From positions 1 through 64,000 of the forward strand of contig NZ_CP032311.1 in the NCBI RefSeq assembly GCF_004803755.1: a DNA stretch of 64,000 nt, written 5' to 3'. Below, one piece after another: positions 21,582 through 32,748 of the stretch (its first letter is position 1; each line of letters begins with the position of its first letter). Made by a program: the position numbers and the translations under genes. Source of the DNA: Pseudomonas sp. DG56-2. Lineage in GTDB: Bacteria > Pseudomonadota > Gammaproteobacteria > Pseudomonadales > Pseudomonadaceae. The notes beneath the pieces are model-generated. The model did no database searches and was not told the origin of the DNA. It saw only the letters and a program-made list of their open reading frames with translations.

Positions 21582-22525
21582 TGTGCAGCCTCCAACTTGG
21601 CCAATGCTTCATCACGCAATTCAGGGGTCGCCATCGGGAAGCCCAGCTTGGCACGCGCTTGCAGGTAGCTTTGAGCCACAGCTCGGGCCAGTGTGCGTAC
21701 ACGCAGGATGTACTGCTGGCGCGCGGTTACCGAGATGGCGCGGCGAGCGTCGAGCAGGTTGAAAGTGTGCGAGGCCTTGAGGACCATTTCATAGGTCGGC
21801 AGTGGCAGTTCCAGTTCGATCAGGCGATTGGCTTCGCTTTCATAGAAGTCGAACAGTTCGAACAGCTTCTCGACGTTGGCGTGCTCAAAGTTGTAGGTCG
21901 ACTGTTCCACTTCGTTTTGGTGGAACACATCGCCGTAGGTAACCTTGCCGAACGGACCATCGGTCCAGACCAGGTCGTAGACCGAGTCGACGCCCTGCAG
22001 GTACATAGCCAGACGCTCAAGGCCATAGGTGATTTCACCCGTGACCGGCATGCACTCGATGCCACCTACTTGCTGGAAGTAGGTGAACTGGGTGACTTCC
22101 ATGCCGTTGAGCCAGATTTCCCAGCCCAGACCCCAGGCGCCAAGCGTCGGCGATTCCCAGTTGTCTTCGACGAAACGGATGTCATGTACCAGCGGGTCGA
22201 GGCCGATGGCCTTCAACGAGCCCAGGTACAGTTCCTGGAAGTTCGCCGGGTTTGGCTTGAGCACCACCTGGAATTGGTAGTAGTGCTGCAGGCGGTTGGG
22301 GTTTTCACCATAGCGGCCGTCAGCAGGGCGGCGGCTTGGTTGTACGTAGGCGGCGTTCCAGATTTCCGGGCCGACGGCGCGCAGAAACGTGGCGGTATGG
22401 AAAGTGCCGGCGCCCACTTCCATATCGTAGGGCTGAAGCACCACACAACCTTGCTCGGCCCAGTAGTTCTGCAGGGCGAGGATCAAGTCTTGGAAGGTAC
22501 GCACTGCTGGCGTAGGCTGGCTCAC
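21578..22525 (-). CDS. glyQ: Glycyl-tRNA synthetase alpha subunit
   Basis: This is the catalytic class II subunit charging glycine to tRNA-Gly. I chose the GTG at 22525, giving 315 residues starting [18 protein letters not shown], because AGGTGA lies 5 bp upstream and the family N-terminus begins there. An in-frame GTG three codons earlier would sit on the ribosome site. Motifs include [20 protein letters not shown] and [20 protein letters not shown]. It heads the leftward operon glyQ-glyS-gmhB-plsC and is divergent from tag. Confidence 0.98.
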   Translation of the reverse strand: MSQPTPAVRTFQDLILALQNYWAEQGCVVLQPYDMEVGAGTFHTATFLRAVGPEIWNAAYVQPSRRPADGRYGENPNRLQHYYQFQVVLKPNPANFQELYLGSLKAIGLDPLVHDIRFVEDNWESPTLGAWGLGWEIWLNGMEVTQFTYFQQVGGIECMPVTGEITYGLERLAMYLQGVDSVYDLVWTDGPFGKVTYGDVFHQNEVEQSTYNFEHANVEKLFELFDFYESEANRLIELELPLPTYEMVLKASHTFNLLDARRAISVTARQQYILRVRTLARAVAQSYLQARAKLGFPMATPELRDEALAKLEAAQ

Positions 22526-22607
22526 GAAATTCACCTGTTTCTAGGGCTGCGAATATAAAGAGCGGGAGTATAACCCGATTCGCTTGAGCCTCTACCCTTG
22601 GAGCCTT

Positions 22608-23159
22608 ATGCCACGTTGCTTTTGGTGTACCGACGATCCGCTTTACCAGGCTTATCACGATCAGGAGTGGGGTACGCCGCAGCGCGATCCACGCCAATTG
22701 TTCGAGATGTTGCTGCTTGAAGGCTTTCAGGCCGGGCTGTCCTGGATCACTGTGTTGAAGAAGCGTGAACGCTACCGTGAGGTACTGTTTGGCTTTGATC
22801 CTGAGCGCCTGGTGCGAATGACCGACGAAGAAATCGAGGAGCGAATGCTCGATCCCGGCATTATTCGCAATCGGCTGAAACTCAACGCTGCGCGACGCAA
22901 CGCCAAGGCCTGGCTGGCCGTGGAGAACCCTGCTGATTGGCTTTGGTCGTTTGTCGGCGGTGAGCCGAAAATCAATCACTTCAGCCAGCGCAGCGACGTC
23001 CCGGCGGTTACCGATGAAGCCAAGGCCATGAGCAAGGCATTGCAGAAAGCCGGGTTCACTTTCGTGGGACCGACTATTTGCTATGCCTTTATGCAGGCCA
23101 CCGGGATGGTCATGGATCACACCACCGATTGCGATCGCTACGCCGCTCTGTTGCGCTGA
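22608..23159 (+). CDS. tag: DNA-3-methyladenine glycosylase I
   Basis: This base-excision repair enzyme removes 3-methyladenine. The 183-residue protein begins MPRCFWCTDDPLYQAYHDQE, where the N-terminal Cys and His, together with C-terminal HTTDCDRY, form the zinc site of the Tag family. The central EMLLLEGFQAGLSWITVL helix-hairpin-helix region is conserved. The ATG at 22608 has GGAG closely upstream; an upstream in-frame start is unsupported. It is divergent from glyQ and 39 bp ahead of the lipid A acyltransferase. Confidence 0.97.
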   Translation: MPRCFWCTDDPLYQAYHDQEWGTPQRDPRQLFEMLLLEGFQAGLSWITVLKKRERYREVLFGFDPERLVRMTDEEIEERMLDPGIIRNRLKLNAARRNAKAWLAVENPADWLWSFVGGEPKINHFSQRSDVPAVTDEAKAMSKALQKAGFTFVGPTICYAFMQATGMVMDHTTDCDRYAALLR

Positions 23160-23197
23160 GGAGTACAATGGCCGGCTTGCAGAAAGAGGAACCAGCC

Positions 23198-23206
23198 TGT
23201 GGATAA
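23198..23206 (-). promoter_or_regulatory. Perfect DnaA box covering the htrB start codon
   Basis: TGTGGATAA on the + strand includes the GTG start codon (23199-23201) of the lipid A acyltransferase gene. DnaA bound here could hinder transcription across the gene start, but no data are visible. Confidence 0.55.
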
Positions 23207-24086
23207 GTTCAAGGGCGCCTTGATGGTCGGGGCGTTGCGATTGTTTGCCAAGCTCCCGTGGGGCGCAGTACAGCGGATCGGCGCCGCCATCGGCTGGATC
23301 ATGTGGAAGGTGCCGAACAGTTCGCGCGAAGTGGTAAGAATCAACCTGGCCAAGTGTTTTCCGGAGATGGACCCGGTAGCACGTGAGCAATTGGTGGGTC
23401 GCACCTTGATGGACATTGGCAAGTCCTTTACGGAAAGTGCCTGCGCCTGGATCTGGCCGGCCCAGCGTTCGCTGGAACTGGTCCGCGAAGTTGAAGGCCT
23501 GGATGTTTTGCACGCCGCGCTGGCCTCAGGCAAGGGGGTCGTCGGCATCACCAGTCACCTGGGAAACTGGGAAGTGCTCAATCACTTCTATTGCAACCAG
23601 TGCAAACCGATCATTTTCTATCGTCCGCCCAAGCTCAAGGCGGTTGACGATTTGCTCCGTGAACAACGTGTACAACTGGGTAACCGCGTGGCGGCGTCTA
23701 CCAAGGAAGGCATCCTGAGCATCATCAAGGAAGTGCGTAAAGGCGGTCAGGTCGGCATCCCGGCAGACCCGGAGCCAGCCGAATCTGCAGGTATTTTCGT
23801 GCCGTTTTTCGCCACCAAGGCGTTGACCAGCAAATTTGTGCCGAACATGTTGGCGGGCGGCAAAGCCGTGGGGGTATTCCTGCATGCCCTGCGCTTGCCC
23901 GATGGCTCAGGCTTCAAAGTCATCTTGGAAGCAGCGCCGCAAGCCATGTACAGCGAAGACACCGAAACGTCGGTGGCGGCAATGAGCCAGGTGGTAGAGC
24001 GTTATGTGCGAGCTTATCCAAGCCAGTACATGTGGAGCATGAAACGCTTCAAGAAGCGTCCACCTGGTGAAGCGCGCTGGTACTGA
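23199..24086 (+). CDS. htrB: Lipid A biosynthesis lauroyl acyltransferase (HtrB/LpxL family)
   Basis: This inner-membrane acyltransferase adds a secondary acyl chain to lipid A. The 295 residues carry an N-terminal membrane anchor (about 5-25) and the catalytic HLGNWE (H-x4-E) within GITSHLGNWEVLNHFY; the C-terminus YMWSMKRFKKRPPGE is typical. The start is the GTG at 23199, preceded by AGAGGAA. It corresponds to the htrB copy located near the origin in Pseudomonas. A small TPR gene lies convergent 28 bp downstream. Confidence 0.93.
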   Translation: MDKFKGALMVGALRLFAKLPWGAVQRIGAAIGWIMWKVPNSSREVVRINLAKCFPEMDPVAREQLVGRTLMDIGKSFTESACAWIWPAQRSLELVREVEGLDVLHAALASGKGVVGITSHLGNWEVLNHFYCNQCKPIIFYRPPKLKAVDDLLREQRVQLGNRVAASTKEGILSIIKEVRKGGQVGIPADPEPAESAGIFVPFFATKALTSKFVPNMLAGGKAVGVFLHALRLPDGSGFKVILEAAPQAMYSEDTETSVAAMSQVVERYVRAYPSQYMWSMKRFKKRPPGEARWY

Positions 24087-24114
24087 GTCCCCTGCCCGCG
24101 CCAGCCTGGGCTTG

Positions 24115-24444
24115 CTAGCTTTTGGGGAGCTGGGCATTTTCCTTGTCCAGCTTCCTCAGGAACACCGTCATCTCTTTCTCGGCCTGCTTGTCGCCGTGGG
24201 CCTTGGCCGCGTCGAGCCCCTGCTCCCAGGCCTGGCGTGCTGCGGCATTGTCACCTTGCAGCCGATGTGCCTTACCCAGCAGTTTCCACGCTGCTGAATA
24301 CTTGGGATCAAATTCCACACAGCGCTGCAGGTGCACTGCAGCCTCGGCGCCATTGCCCTCATCCAGCCAGGCCTTGCCGAGGCCGAAGCGCAGCAGTGCG
24401 TTATCCACACCCTTGGCAAGCATCTTTTCCAGTGATTCGCGCAT
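24115..24444 (-). CDS. Small tetratricopeptide repeat protein
   Basis: This 109-residue soluble protein is built of about two and a half TPR units (about 12-100), visible as NALLRFGLGKAWLDEGNGAE and AAWKLLGKAHRLQGDNAAAR repeats. No signal peptide or catalytic motif is seen, so it is likely a protein-interaction module; the partner is unknown. It follows trkA by 12 bp and may be the last gene of the def-fmt-rsmB-trkA set. Confidence 0.85.
   Translation of the reverse strand: MRESLEKMLAKGVDNALLRFGLGKAWLDEGNGAEAAVHLQRCVEFDPKYSAAWKLLGKAHRLQGDNAAARQAWEQGLDAAKAHGDKQAEKEMTVFLRKLDKENAQLPKS
24401..24409 (+). promoter_or_regulatory. Perfect DnaA box in the TPR gene
   Basis: TTATCCACA within the 5' part of the leftward TPR gene, 111 bp from the next box in trkA. 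Confidence 0.55.
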
Positions 24445-24456
24445 CAGGACTTCCTC

Positions 24457-25830
24457 TTAGAAGAAGCTCAACCCTACATGGAATAGCTTCTCGACGTCAC
24501 GGATGTACTTTTTATCCACAACGAAGAGGATCACATGGTCGCCTGCTTCAATGACCGTGTCGTCGTGGGCTATCAGTACTTCCTCATCGCGAATGATCGC
24601 ACCGATGGTCGTGCCGGGCGGCAGGGCGATATCTTCGATGGCTTTGCCAATCACCTTGCTCGACTTCGAATCGCCGTGAGCAATTGCTTCGATCGCCTCC
24701 GCCGCACCGCGGCGCAGCGAGTGCACGCTGACGATATCGCCGCGGCGCACGTGAGCGAGCAATGTACCAATGGTGGCCAGCTGTGGACTGATCGCAATGT
24801 CGATATCACCACCCTGGACCAGGTCGACATAGGCCGGGTTGTTGATGATGGTCATCACCTTGCGTGCGCCCAGGCGCTTGGCCAGCAGCGAGGACATGAT
24901 ATTGGCCTCGTCATCGTTGGTCAGGGCCAGGAAGATATCGGCTTCGGCGATGTTCTCTTCCAGCATCAAGTCGCGGTCCGAGGCGCTGCCCTGCAACACC
25001 ACGGTGCTGTCCAGGGTATCGGAGAGGTACCGGCAACGCGCGGGGTTCATCTCGATGATCTTGACCTGATAGCGGCTTTCGATGGCTTCGGCCAGGCGTT
25101 CACCAATCTGCCCGCCGCCGGCGATGACGACGCGCTTGTTGCTTTCATCGATTTGCCGCAATTCACCCATCACCGCGCGGATGTGGGCCTTGGCTGCAAT
25201 GAAGAACACTTCGTCGTCGGCTTCAATAACCGTGTCGCCCTGGGGCAGGATCGGTCGGTCGCGGCGAAAGATCGCGGCGACGCGGGTATCTACATTGGGC
25301 ATGTGTTCACGGATCTGGCGCAGTTGCTGACCGACCAGCGGCCCGCCGTAGTACGCCTTCACGGCAACCAACTGGGCTTTGCCTTCGGCGAAGTCGATTA
25401 CCTGCAGCGCGCCTGGATGTTCGATCAGCCGCTTGATGTAGTGAGTGACTACCTGCTCGGGGCTGATCAGTACATCGACCGGAATAGCATCATTGTCGAA
25501 CAGACCGGCGCGTGTCAGGTAGGCCGACTCACGCACTCGGGCAATTTTGGTAGGCGTGTGGAAAAAGGTGTAGGCGACTTGGCAGGCGACCATGTTGGTC
25601 TCGTCGCTGTTGGTCACCGCCACCAGCATGTCGGCGTCATCGGCACCGGCCTGACGCAGTACGGTAGGGAACGAGGCGCGGCCCTGGACGGTACGGATGT
25701 CCAGACGGTCGCCGAGATCGCGCAAGCGGTCGCCGTCAGTATCGACCACGGTAATATCGTTGGCTTCGCTGGCCAAGTGTTCAGCCAACGTACCGCCGAC
25801 TTGCCCTGCACCCAGGATGATGATTTTCAT
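24457..25830 (-). CDS. trkA: Trk system potassium uptake regulatory protein TrkA
   Basis: TrkA is the cytoplasmic NAD(H)-binding gating subunit of the Trk potassium transporter, which uses TrkH/TrkG membrane subunits. The 457 residues show two RCK units in tandem: an N-terminal Rossmann motif [17 protein letters not shown], a second [13 protein letters not shown] (about 236) and a TrkA-C domain after each. It starts 19 bp after the rsmB stop. No trkH lies in this window. A DnaA box lies near its 3' end. Confidence 0.97.
   Translation of the reverse strand: MKIIILGAGQVGGTLAEHLASEANDITVVDTDGDRLRDLGDRLDIRTVQGRASFPTVLRQAGADDADMLVAVTNSDETNMVACQVAYTFFHTPTKIARVRESAYLTRAGLFDNDAIPVDVLISPEQVVTHYIKRLIEHPGALQVIDFAEGKAQLVAVKAYYGGPLVGQQLRQIREHMPNVDTRVAAIFRRDRPILPQGDTVIEADDEVFFIAAKAHIRAVMGELRQIDESNKRVVIAGGGQIGERLAEAIESRYQVKIIEMNPARCRYLSDTLDSTVVLQGSASDRDLMLEENIAEADIFLALTNDDEANIMSSLLAKRLGARKVMTIINNPAYVDLVQGGDIDIAISPQLATIGTLLAHVRRGDIVSVHSLRRGAAEAIEAIAHGDSKSSKVIGKAIEDIALPPGTTIGAIIRDEEVLIAHDDTVIEAGDHVILFVVDKKYIRDVEKLFHVGLSFF
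24512..24520 (+). promoter_or_regulatory. Perfect DnaA box in trkA
   Basis: TTATCCACA near the 3' end of the leftward trkA gene. Confidence 0.55.
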
Positions 25831-25849
25831 CCGCTCTTCCCTTCTCTTG

Positions 25850-27160
25850 TTATCCGCGTGCGGCGGCGATTTTGATCAGCTTGGCATAGTAGAAGCCATC
25901 GTGTCCGCCTTCCTGGGCCAGCAACTGACGGCCATGCGTTTGGCGCAGGCCAGCTTGGGTTGCAAGGTCCAGCTCGCGGGCGCCCGGCGTGCGATTGAGG
26001 AACGCCTCGATGACTTCGGTATTCTCGGTCGGCAGGGTCGAACAGGTGGCATACAGCAGGATGCCGCCGACTTCGAGCGTTGGCCACAAGGCATCGAGCA
26101 ACTCGCCCTGCAAGGCAGCCAGCGCCTGGATATCCTCGGCTTGCCGGGTCATCTTGATGTCTGGGTGGCGGCGAATGACCCCTGTTGCCGAGCAAGGCGC
26201 ATCGAGAAGGATGCGTTGGAAGCCCTTGCCATCCCACCAACTGGCAGTATCGCGGGCATCACAGGCAATCAACTGGGCTTCCAGGCCGAGGCGATCGAGG
26301 TTTTCCCGGACTCGGGTCAGACGCTTGGCCTCAAGGTCGATAGCGACCACCGAGTCCAGCTTTTCTTCAGCTTCGAGCAGGTGGCAGGTCTTGCCTCCCG
26401 GTGCGCAGCAGGCGTCGAGAACGCGCTGGCCGGGAGCCAGATCGAGCAGGTCTGCTGCCAGTTGCGCAGCTTCGTCCTGAACGCTGATCCAGCCCTGGTC
26501 AAAACCCGGCAGTCCGCGTACATCGCAGGCCTGAGCCAGAACAATACCGTCGCCGCTGTACTGGCAGGCGCTGGCTTCCAGACCGGCCTGGTGCAGCAGC
26601 TCAAGGTACGCCTCGCGACTGTGATGACGGCGGTTGACCCGCAGGATCATCGGCGGATGAGCGTTGTTGGCGGCGCAGATTGCTTCCCATTGTTGCGGCC
26701 AGAATGCCTTCAATGACTTCTGTAGCCAACGGGGATGGGCCGTGCGCACCACCGGATCGCGTTCGAGTTCGGCAAGAATTTCACTGCTCTCGCGTTGCGC
26801 ACGGCGCAGTACTGCATTGAGCAGCGCCTTGGCCCAGGGCTTTTTCAGCTTGTCGGCACAGCCAACGGTTTCGCCAATGGCCGCATGGGCAGGCACGCGA
26901 GTGTAGAGCAATTGATACAAGCCCACCAACAGCAGGGCCTCGACATCGGCATCGGCACTTTTGAAGGGTTTTTGCAGCAGCCGTTCAGCTAGCGCAGAGA
27001 GTCGCGGTTGCCAGCGTGCGGTGCCAAATGCCAGGTCCTGGGTCAGGCCGCGATCACGTACTTCCACCTTGTCCAGTTGTGTAGGCAGTGAGCTGTTCAG
27101 GGAGGCTTTGCCGCTGATAACTGCCGCCAGGGCGCGGGCGGCTGCCAGACGTGGATTCAT
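25850..27160 (-). CDS. rsmB: 16S rRNA (cytosine-967-C5)-methyltransferase RsmB
   Basis: RsmB methylates C967 of 16S rRNA using S-adenosylmethionine. The 436 residues contain an N-terminal NusB-like domain (about 1-140) and a C-terminal methyltransferase with the SAM motif [10 protein letters not shown], the motif IV cysteine [17 protein letters not shown] and the catalytic-cysteine region [11 protein letters not shown]. Its ATG overlaps the fmt stop by 4 bp, a coupling widely conserved in this gene pair. Confidence 0.97.
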   Translation of the reverse strand: MNPRLAAARALAAVISGKASLNSSLPTQLDKVEVRDRGLTQDLAFGTARWQPRLSALAERLLQKPFKSADADVEALLLVGLYQLLYTRVPAHAAIGETVGCADKLKKPWAKALLNAVLRRAQRESSEILAELERDPVVRTAHPRWLQKSLKAFWPQQWEAICAANNAHPPMILRVNRRHHSREAYLELLHQAGLEASACQYSGDGIVLAQACDVRGLPGFDQGWISVQDEAAQLAADLLDLAPGQRVLDACCAPGGKTCHLLEAEEKLDSVVAIDLEAKRLTRVRENLDRLGLEAQLIACDARDTASWWDGKGFQRILLDAPCSATGVIRRHPDIKMTRQAEDIQALAALQGELLDALWPTLEVGGILLYATCSTLPTENTEVIEAFLNRTPGARELDLATQAGLRQTHGRQLLAQEGGHDGFYYAKLIKIAAARG

Positions 27161-28089
27161 TGACCGAGCACCGTACCGATGGCGAACTTCTCGCGACGGC
27201 TATTGAACAGGTCGCTGAAATTCAGCGCCTTGCCGCCGGGCAATTGCAGTCGGGTCAAGCACAGCGCCTGTTCGCCGCAGGCTACGATAAGGCCATCTTT
27301 GCTGGCCGCGAGGATTTCGCCCGGCTTTCCGCTATCTGTGGATAAGTTGGCCACCAGTACTTTCACAGCCTCACCGTTCAGACTGCTGTGGCAGATCGGC
27401 CAGGGATTGAAGGCACGAATCAGACGCTCCAGCTCGACGGCCGGACGGGTCCAGTCCAGACGGGCTTCGTCTTTATTCAGCTTGTGGGCATACGTGGCCA
27501 GGCTGTCGTCCTGAATTTCACCTTCCAAAGTGCCTGCCGCCAGCCCGGCAATCGCTTCGAGCACGGCGGATGGGCCCATCTGGGCAAGGCGATCGTGCAG
27601 GCTGCCGCCGGTGTCATTGGCACTGATGGGGGTGGTGACCTTGAGCAACATCGGGCCTGTATCCAGACCGGCCTCCATGCGCATTACCGTCACGCCGCTT
27701 TCGCTGTCACCGGCTTCGATTGCTCTCTGGATGGGTGCCGCACCACGCCAGCGTGGCAGAAGCGAAGCGTGGCTGTTGATACAGCCAAGACGTGGGATAT
27801 CCAATACCGCCTGCGGCAGGATCAAGCCATAAGCGACCACCACCAACAAATCGGGCGCAAGCGCAGCGAGCTCGGCTTGAGCATCGGCGTTGCGCAGTGT
27901 TGGCGGTTGCAGGACCTGGATGCCGTTATCCACAGCCAGTTGCTTGACTGCGCTGGGCATCAGTTTTTGCCCACGGCCGGCCGGCCGATCCGGCTGGGTG
28001 TAGACGGCCACTACTTCATAGGGGCTGTCGATCAGGGCCTTGAGGTGTTCGGCGGCAAACTCTGGGGTGCCTGCAAAGACAATGCGCAT
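27157..28089 (-). CDS. fmt: Methionyl-tRNA formyltransferase
   Basis: Fmt formylates initiator Met-tRNA using 10-formyltetrahydrofolate. I chose the ATG at 28089, giving 310 residues starting [19 protein letters not shown], the conserved N-terminus; the 13-codon upstream extension is not conserved in the family. The catalytic motif [20 protein letters not shown] and the C-terminal domain are present. It is downstream of def, separated by a hairpin, and overlaps rsmB. Two DnaA boxes lie inside it. Confidence 0.98.
   Translation of the reverse strand: MRIVFAGTPEFAAEHLKALIDSPYEVVAVYTQPDRPAGRGQKLMPSAVKQLAVDNGIQVLQPPTLRNADAQAELAALAPDLLVVVAYGLILPQAVLDIPRLGCINSHASLLPRWRGAAPIQRAIEAGDSESGVTVMRMEAGLDTGPMLLKVTTPISANDTGGSLHDRLAQMGPSAVLEAIAGLAAGTLEGEIQDDSLATYAHKLNKDEARLDWTRPAVELERLIRAFNPWPICHSSLNGEAVKVLVANLSTDSGKPGEILAASKDGLIVACGEQALCLTRLQLPGGKALNFSDLFNSRREKFAIGTVLGQ
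27337..27345 (-). promoter_or_regulatory. Perfect DnaA box in fmt (1)
   Basis: TGTGGATAA on the + strand, in the C-terminal coding part of fmt. Confidence 0.55.
27926..27934 (+). promoter_or_regulatory. Perfect DnaA box in fmt (2)
   Basis: TTATCCACA near the 5' part of the leftward fmt gene. Confidence 0.55.
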
Positions 28090-28102
28090 GGAGTTCTCGC
28101 TT

Positions 28103-28134
28103 AAAAAGAAAAAGGCTTGCCGGAGCAAGCCTTT
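28103..28134 (-). terminator. Hairpin with T-rich tail between def and fmt
   Basis: Read leftward, AAAGGCTTGC and GCAAGCCTTT form a 10-bp stem with a 4-base loop, followed by TTCTTTTT. It fits a partial terminator or attenuator inside the def-fmt operon, which would set def expression above that of fmt. Confidence 0.75.
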
Positions 28135-28146
28135 GGAAAGAGGAGA

Positions 28147-28653
28147 TCAAGCTTGCTGGCGGTGCTGCTTTTCCAGTTTTTTCTTGATCCGGTCGCGTTT
28201 GAGCGTGGACAGGTAGTCGACGAACAACTTGCCGTTGAGGTGATCACATTCGTGCTGGATGCACACGGCCAGTAGACCTTCGGCAATCAGTTCGTACGGC
28301 TTGCCGTCGCGATCCAGCGCCTTGACCTTGACCCGCACCGGGCGATCGACGTTCTCGTAGAAACCCGGCACCGACAGACAGCCTTCCTGGTACTGGTCCA
28401 TTTCGTCGGTCAGCATCTCGAGCTCGGGGTTGATGAACACCCGTGGCTCGCTGCGATCTTCACTCAGGTCCATGACCACGATGCGCTTGTGTACGTTGAT
28501 CTGGGTTGCCGCCAGGCCGATGCCAGGGGCTTCGTACATGGTTTCAAACATGTCATCGATCAACTGGCGAACGCCGTCATCGACTTCGGTCACCGGTTTG
28601 GCGATGGTGCGAAGGCGCGGGTCCGGGAATTCGAGGATGTTCAGAATGGCCAT
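28147..28653 (-). CDS. def: Peptide deformylase
   Basis: Def removes the N-formyl group from nascent proteins. The 168 residues carry the three PDF motifs: [11 protein letters not shown] (motif 1), EGCLSVPGF (metal-binding Cys) and [12 protein letters not shown] (HExxH metal site). I chose the ATG at 28653, giving [20 protein letters not shown], the usual N-terminus; the in-frame extension to 28734 is unsupported. The region upstream, to dprA, is 241 bp and lacks the LysM-domain gene that often sits there in Pseudomonas. Confidence 0.97.
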   Translation of the reverse strand: MAILNILEFPDPRLRTIAKPVTEVDDGVRQLIDDMFETMYEAPGIGLAATQINVHKRIVVMDLSEDRSEPRVFINPELEMLTDEMDQYQEGCLSVPGFYENVDRPVRVKVKALDRDGKPYELIAEGLLAVCIQHECDHLNGKLFVDYLSTLKRDRIKKKLEKQHRQQA

Positions 28654-28827
28654 AAGCGTATGAGCTGCACTGTGCGATGAATTACAAACATGAACACACA
28701 TAATAAAGGGATTCGGCGCATTCGGCACCTGCAAAGGTCAGCTAAGGTTTCACACAGCTTGAAGCCTTTCCTCGGCAAGCACGCAGTGACGCCGCTCAGG
28801 AGAATCCTTCAACCGGTTGTCAAAGTA

Positions 28828-28848
28828 TTATCAACAGAGTTATCCACA
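28828..28848 (+). promoter_or_regulatory. Tandem DnaA boxes in the dprA leader
   Basis: A one-mismatch box TTATCAACA (28828-28836) is followed at 12-bp periodicity by a perfect TTATCCACA (28840-28848), both in the same orientation, about 47 bp before the dprA start. Same-strand boxes near one helical turn apart favour cooperative DnaA binding. Confidence 0.6.
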
Positions 28849-28894
28849 GCTTTTCCTCAGTGTAATTCAACGCCGTCGATCAAGGATGATCGTT

Positions 28895-30001
28895 ATGCCA
28901 CTGTCCGCTGGCCGGGAGCTTTCCCCAGCCGAACTTGAGGCGCGCTTGCGTCTGCATCGCTTGCCTGCGCTTGGTCCGCAACGCTTTCATTCACTCCTGC
29001 AAGCCTTCGGCAGCGCATCTGCAGCACTCAGTGCGCCGGCCGCTGCCTGGCGCTCATTAGGGCTTCCTGCTGCCAGCGCCGAAGCTCGGCGCAGTGAAGA
29101 AGTGCGCGACGGTGCTGCTGCTGCATTGTCCTGGCTAGAGGGCCGCGACCGGCATTTGCTGATGTGGGACGATCCCGCCTACCCGGCTCTATTGGCCGAG
29201 GTGGACAGCGCCCCACCCCTGCTTTTCGTGGCCGGCAATCCCGCGCTGCTGGAAAAACCACAGTTGGCGATCATCGGCAGTCGCCGGGCATCTCGTCCGG
29301 CTCTGGACACGGCTACGGCGTTTTCCCGTCACCTTGCCCAAGGAGGATTCGTGATCACCAGCGGCCTGGCGCTTGGCGTCGATGGCGCCGCTCATCAGGG
29401 TGCCCTGGATGTCGGAGGCCAAACGATCGGGGTGTTGGGCACCGGCCTGCAGAAATTTTATCCACAGCAACATCGAGCGCTGGCCGCAGCGATGATCGAG
29501 CAAGGAAGCGCTGTAGTTTCCGAATTTTCGCTCGATACAGGACCGGTGGCGAGCAACTTTCCCCGGCGCAATCGGATCATTAGCGGCCTATCCCTGGGCG
29601 TGCTCGTTGTCGAGGCGAGTCTGGCCAGCGGCTCGTTGATCACTGCGCGTCTGGCAGCGGAGCAAGGTCGCGAGGTCTACGCCATTCCCGGGTCGATTCA
29701 TCATCCTGGCTCCAAAGGCTGTCACCAGCTGATTCGCGACGGAGCGCTGTTGGTTGAAAGCGTGGATCAAATCATGCAAACCCTGCAAGGCTGGCAGCAG
29801 TTGCCACCGGTAACCTGCAGCAAAGACAGTGGTAAGCGACATGTCCTTGAGGCATTGCTGTTGGCTGCGCCGCAAACCAGTGAAGCCTTGGCCAGCAACA
29901 GCGGTTGGCCGTTGCCCAGAGTGTTGGCGGCGTTGACCGAGCTTGAAGTAAACGGACGGGTTTGCAATGAAGCTGGGCGTTGGTTTGCCCGGTCTGCCTA
30001 A
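28895..30001 (+). CDS. dprA: DNA-processing protein DprA (Smf)
   Basis: DprA binds single-stranded DNA and loads RecA during natural transformation. The 368 residues have an N-terminal SAM-like region (about 15-75), the Rossmann-type DprA domain (IIGSRRASRPALDTATAFSR; VITSGLALGVDGAAHQGALD; NRIISGLSLGVLVVEA) and a C-terminal winged helix. I chose the ATG at 28895 because AAGGA lies 8 bp upstream; an ATG at 28886 is also in frame and would overlap that ribosome site. Its leader contains tandem DnaA boxes, and a further perfect box lies inside it at 29458. Confidence 0.95.
   Translation: MPLSAGRELSPAELEARLRLHRLPALGPQRFHSLLQAFGSASAALSAPAAAWRSLGLPAASAEARRSEEVRDGAAAALSWLEGRDRHLLMWDDPAYPALLAEVDSAPPLLFVAGNPALLEKPQLAIIGSRRASRPALDTATAFSRHLAQGGFVITSGLALGVDGAAHQGALDVGGQTIGVLGTGLQKFYPQQHRALAAAMIEQGSAVVSEFSLDTGPVASNFPRRNRIISGLSLGVLVVEASLASGSLITARLAAEQGREVYAIPGSIHHPGSKGCHQLIRDGALLVESVDQIMQTLQGWQQLPPVTCSKDSGKRHVLEALLLAAPQTSEALASNSGWPLPRVLAALTELEVNGRVCNEAGRWFARSA
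29458..29466 (+). promoter_or_regulatory. Perfect DnaA box in dprA
   Basis: TTATCCACA in the central coding part of dprA. Confidence 0.55.
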
Positions 30002-30038
30002 GTACACTGCGAGTCAGCCTTAATGCGGAGTGATAGCA

Positions 30039-30596
30039 ATGGTGAGCAGTTGGCGTGTGCAACAAGCCGCGCGTGAGATTCGGGCCGGTGCGGTGATTGC
30101 CTACCCAACCGAGGCAGTGTGGGGCCTGGGCTGTGATCCGTGGAACGAGGAAGCGGTCGATCGCTTGCTGGCGATCAAATCGCGCTCGGTCGATAAAGGG
30201 GTGATTCTGGTCGCTGACAATATTCGTCAGTTCGACTTTTTGTTCGAAGATTTTCCCGAGATCTGGCTTGACCGTATGGGCAGTACCTGGCCTGGTCCCA
30301 ACACCTGGCTGGTGCCACACCAGAACATGTTGCCGCAGTGGATTACCGGCGTGCATGACACCGTGGCCTTGCGGGTTAGCGATCATCCGGTTGTGCGTGA
30401 GCTGTGTTCGCTGGTCGGGCCTTTGGTCTCGACCTCGGCCAACCCTCAGGGCCGTCCTGCGGCTAAGTCAAGGTTGCGTGTGGAGCAATACTTCCGAGGG
30501 CAACTGGACCTGGTGTTGGGCGGCGCATTGGGTGGCCGGCGCAATCCGAGCGTGATCCGGGATCTGGTGACCGGCGATCTGGTCCGGGCGGGATAA
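30039..30596 (+). CDS. tsaC: Threonylcarbamoyl-AMP synthase TsaC
   Basis: TsaC makes threonylcarbamoyl-AMP from threonine, bicarbonate and ATP, the first step of t6A modification at position 37 of ANN-decoding tRNAs. The 185 residues contain the YrdC signature [20 protein letters not shown] with the downstream LLAIKSRS and [14 protein letters not shown]. The ATG at 30039 has CGGAG upstream; a GTG three codons earlier is less likely. It follows dprA by 37 bp, the conserved order. Confidence 0.96.
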   Translation: MVSSWRVQQAAREIRAGAVIAYPTEAVWGLGCDPWNEEAVDRLLAIKSRSVDKGVILVADNIRQFDFLFEDFPEIWLDRMGSTWPGPNTWLVPHQNMLPQWITGVHDTVALRVSDHPVVRELCSLVGPLVSTSANPQGRPAAKSRLRVEQYFRGQLDLVLGGALGGRRNPSVIRDLVTGDLVRAG

Positions 30597-30603
30597 ATCA
30601 TCA

Positions 30604-30652
30604 CGGGGCAAGCTTATTCCCACAGTCTGGCTGTAGGCGTAGGTTTGCCCCG
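30604..30652. repeat. Inverted repeat between tsaC and qor
   Basis: CGGGGCAA (30604-30611) and TTGCCCCG (30645-30652) form an 8-bp stem enclosing about 33 bases. It lies in the convergent gap between tsaC and qor and probably acts as a REP-like or bidirectional terminator structure. Confidence 0.55.
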
Positions 30653-30659
30653 CGAAGAG

Positions 30660-32694
<2,035 letters not shown>

Positions 32695-32699
32695 GACCC

Positions 32700-32708
32700 T
32701 GTGGATAA
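32700..32708 (-). promoter_or_regulatory. Perfect DnaA box between hemF and aroE (last of the cluster)
   Basis: TGTGGATAA on the + strand, 5 bp after the hemF stop and about 40 bp before the aroE start. Confidence 0.6.
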
Positions 32709-32748
32709 CTTTGCCGGCAGCTCCGGCCCCCAATCAGGAAGCGCGTGA

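Noticed and set aside
24535..25875. 446-codon open frame opposite trkA
   Set aside because: Antisense shadow, with low-complexity Gln/Asp/Val content typical of such frames.
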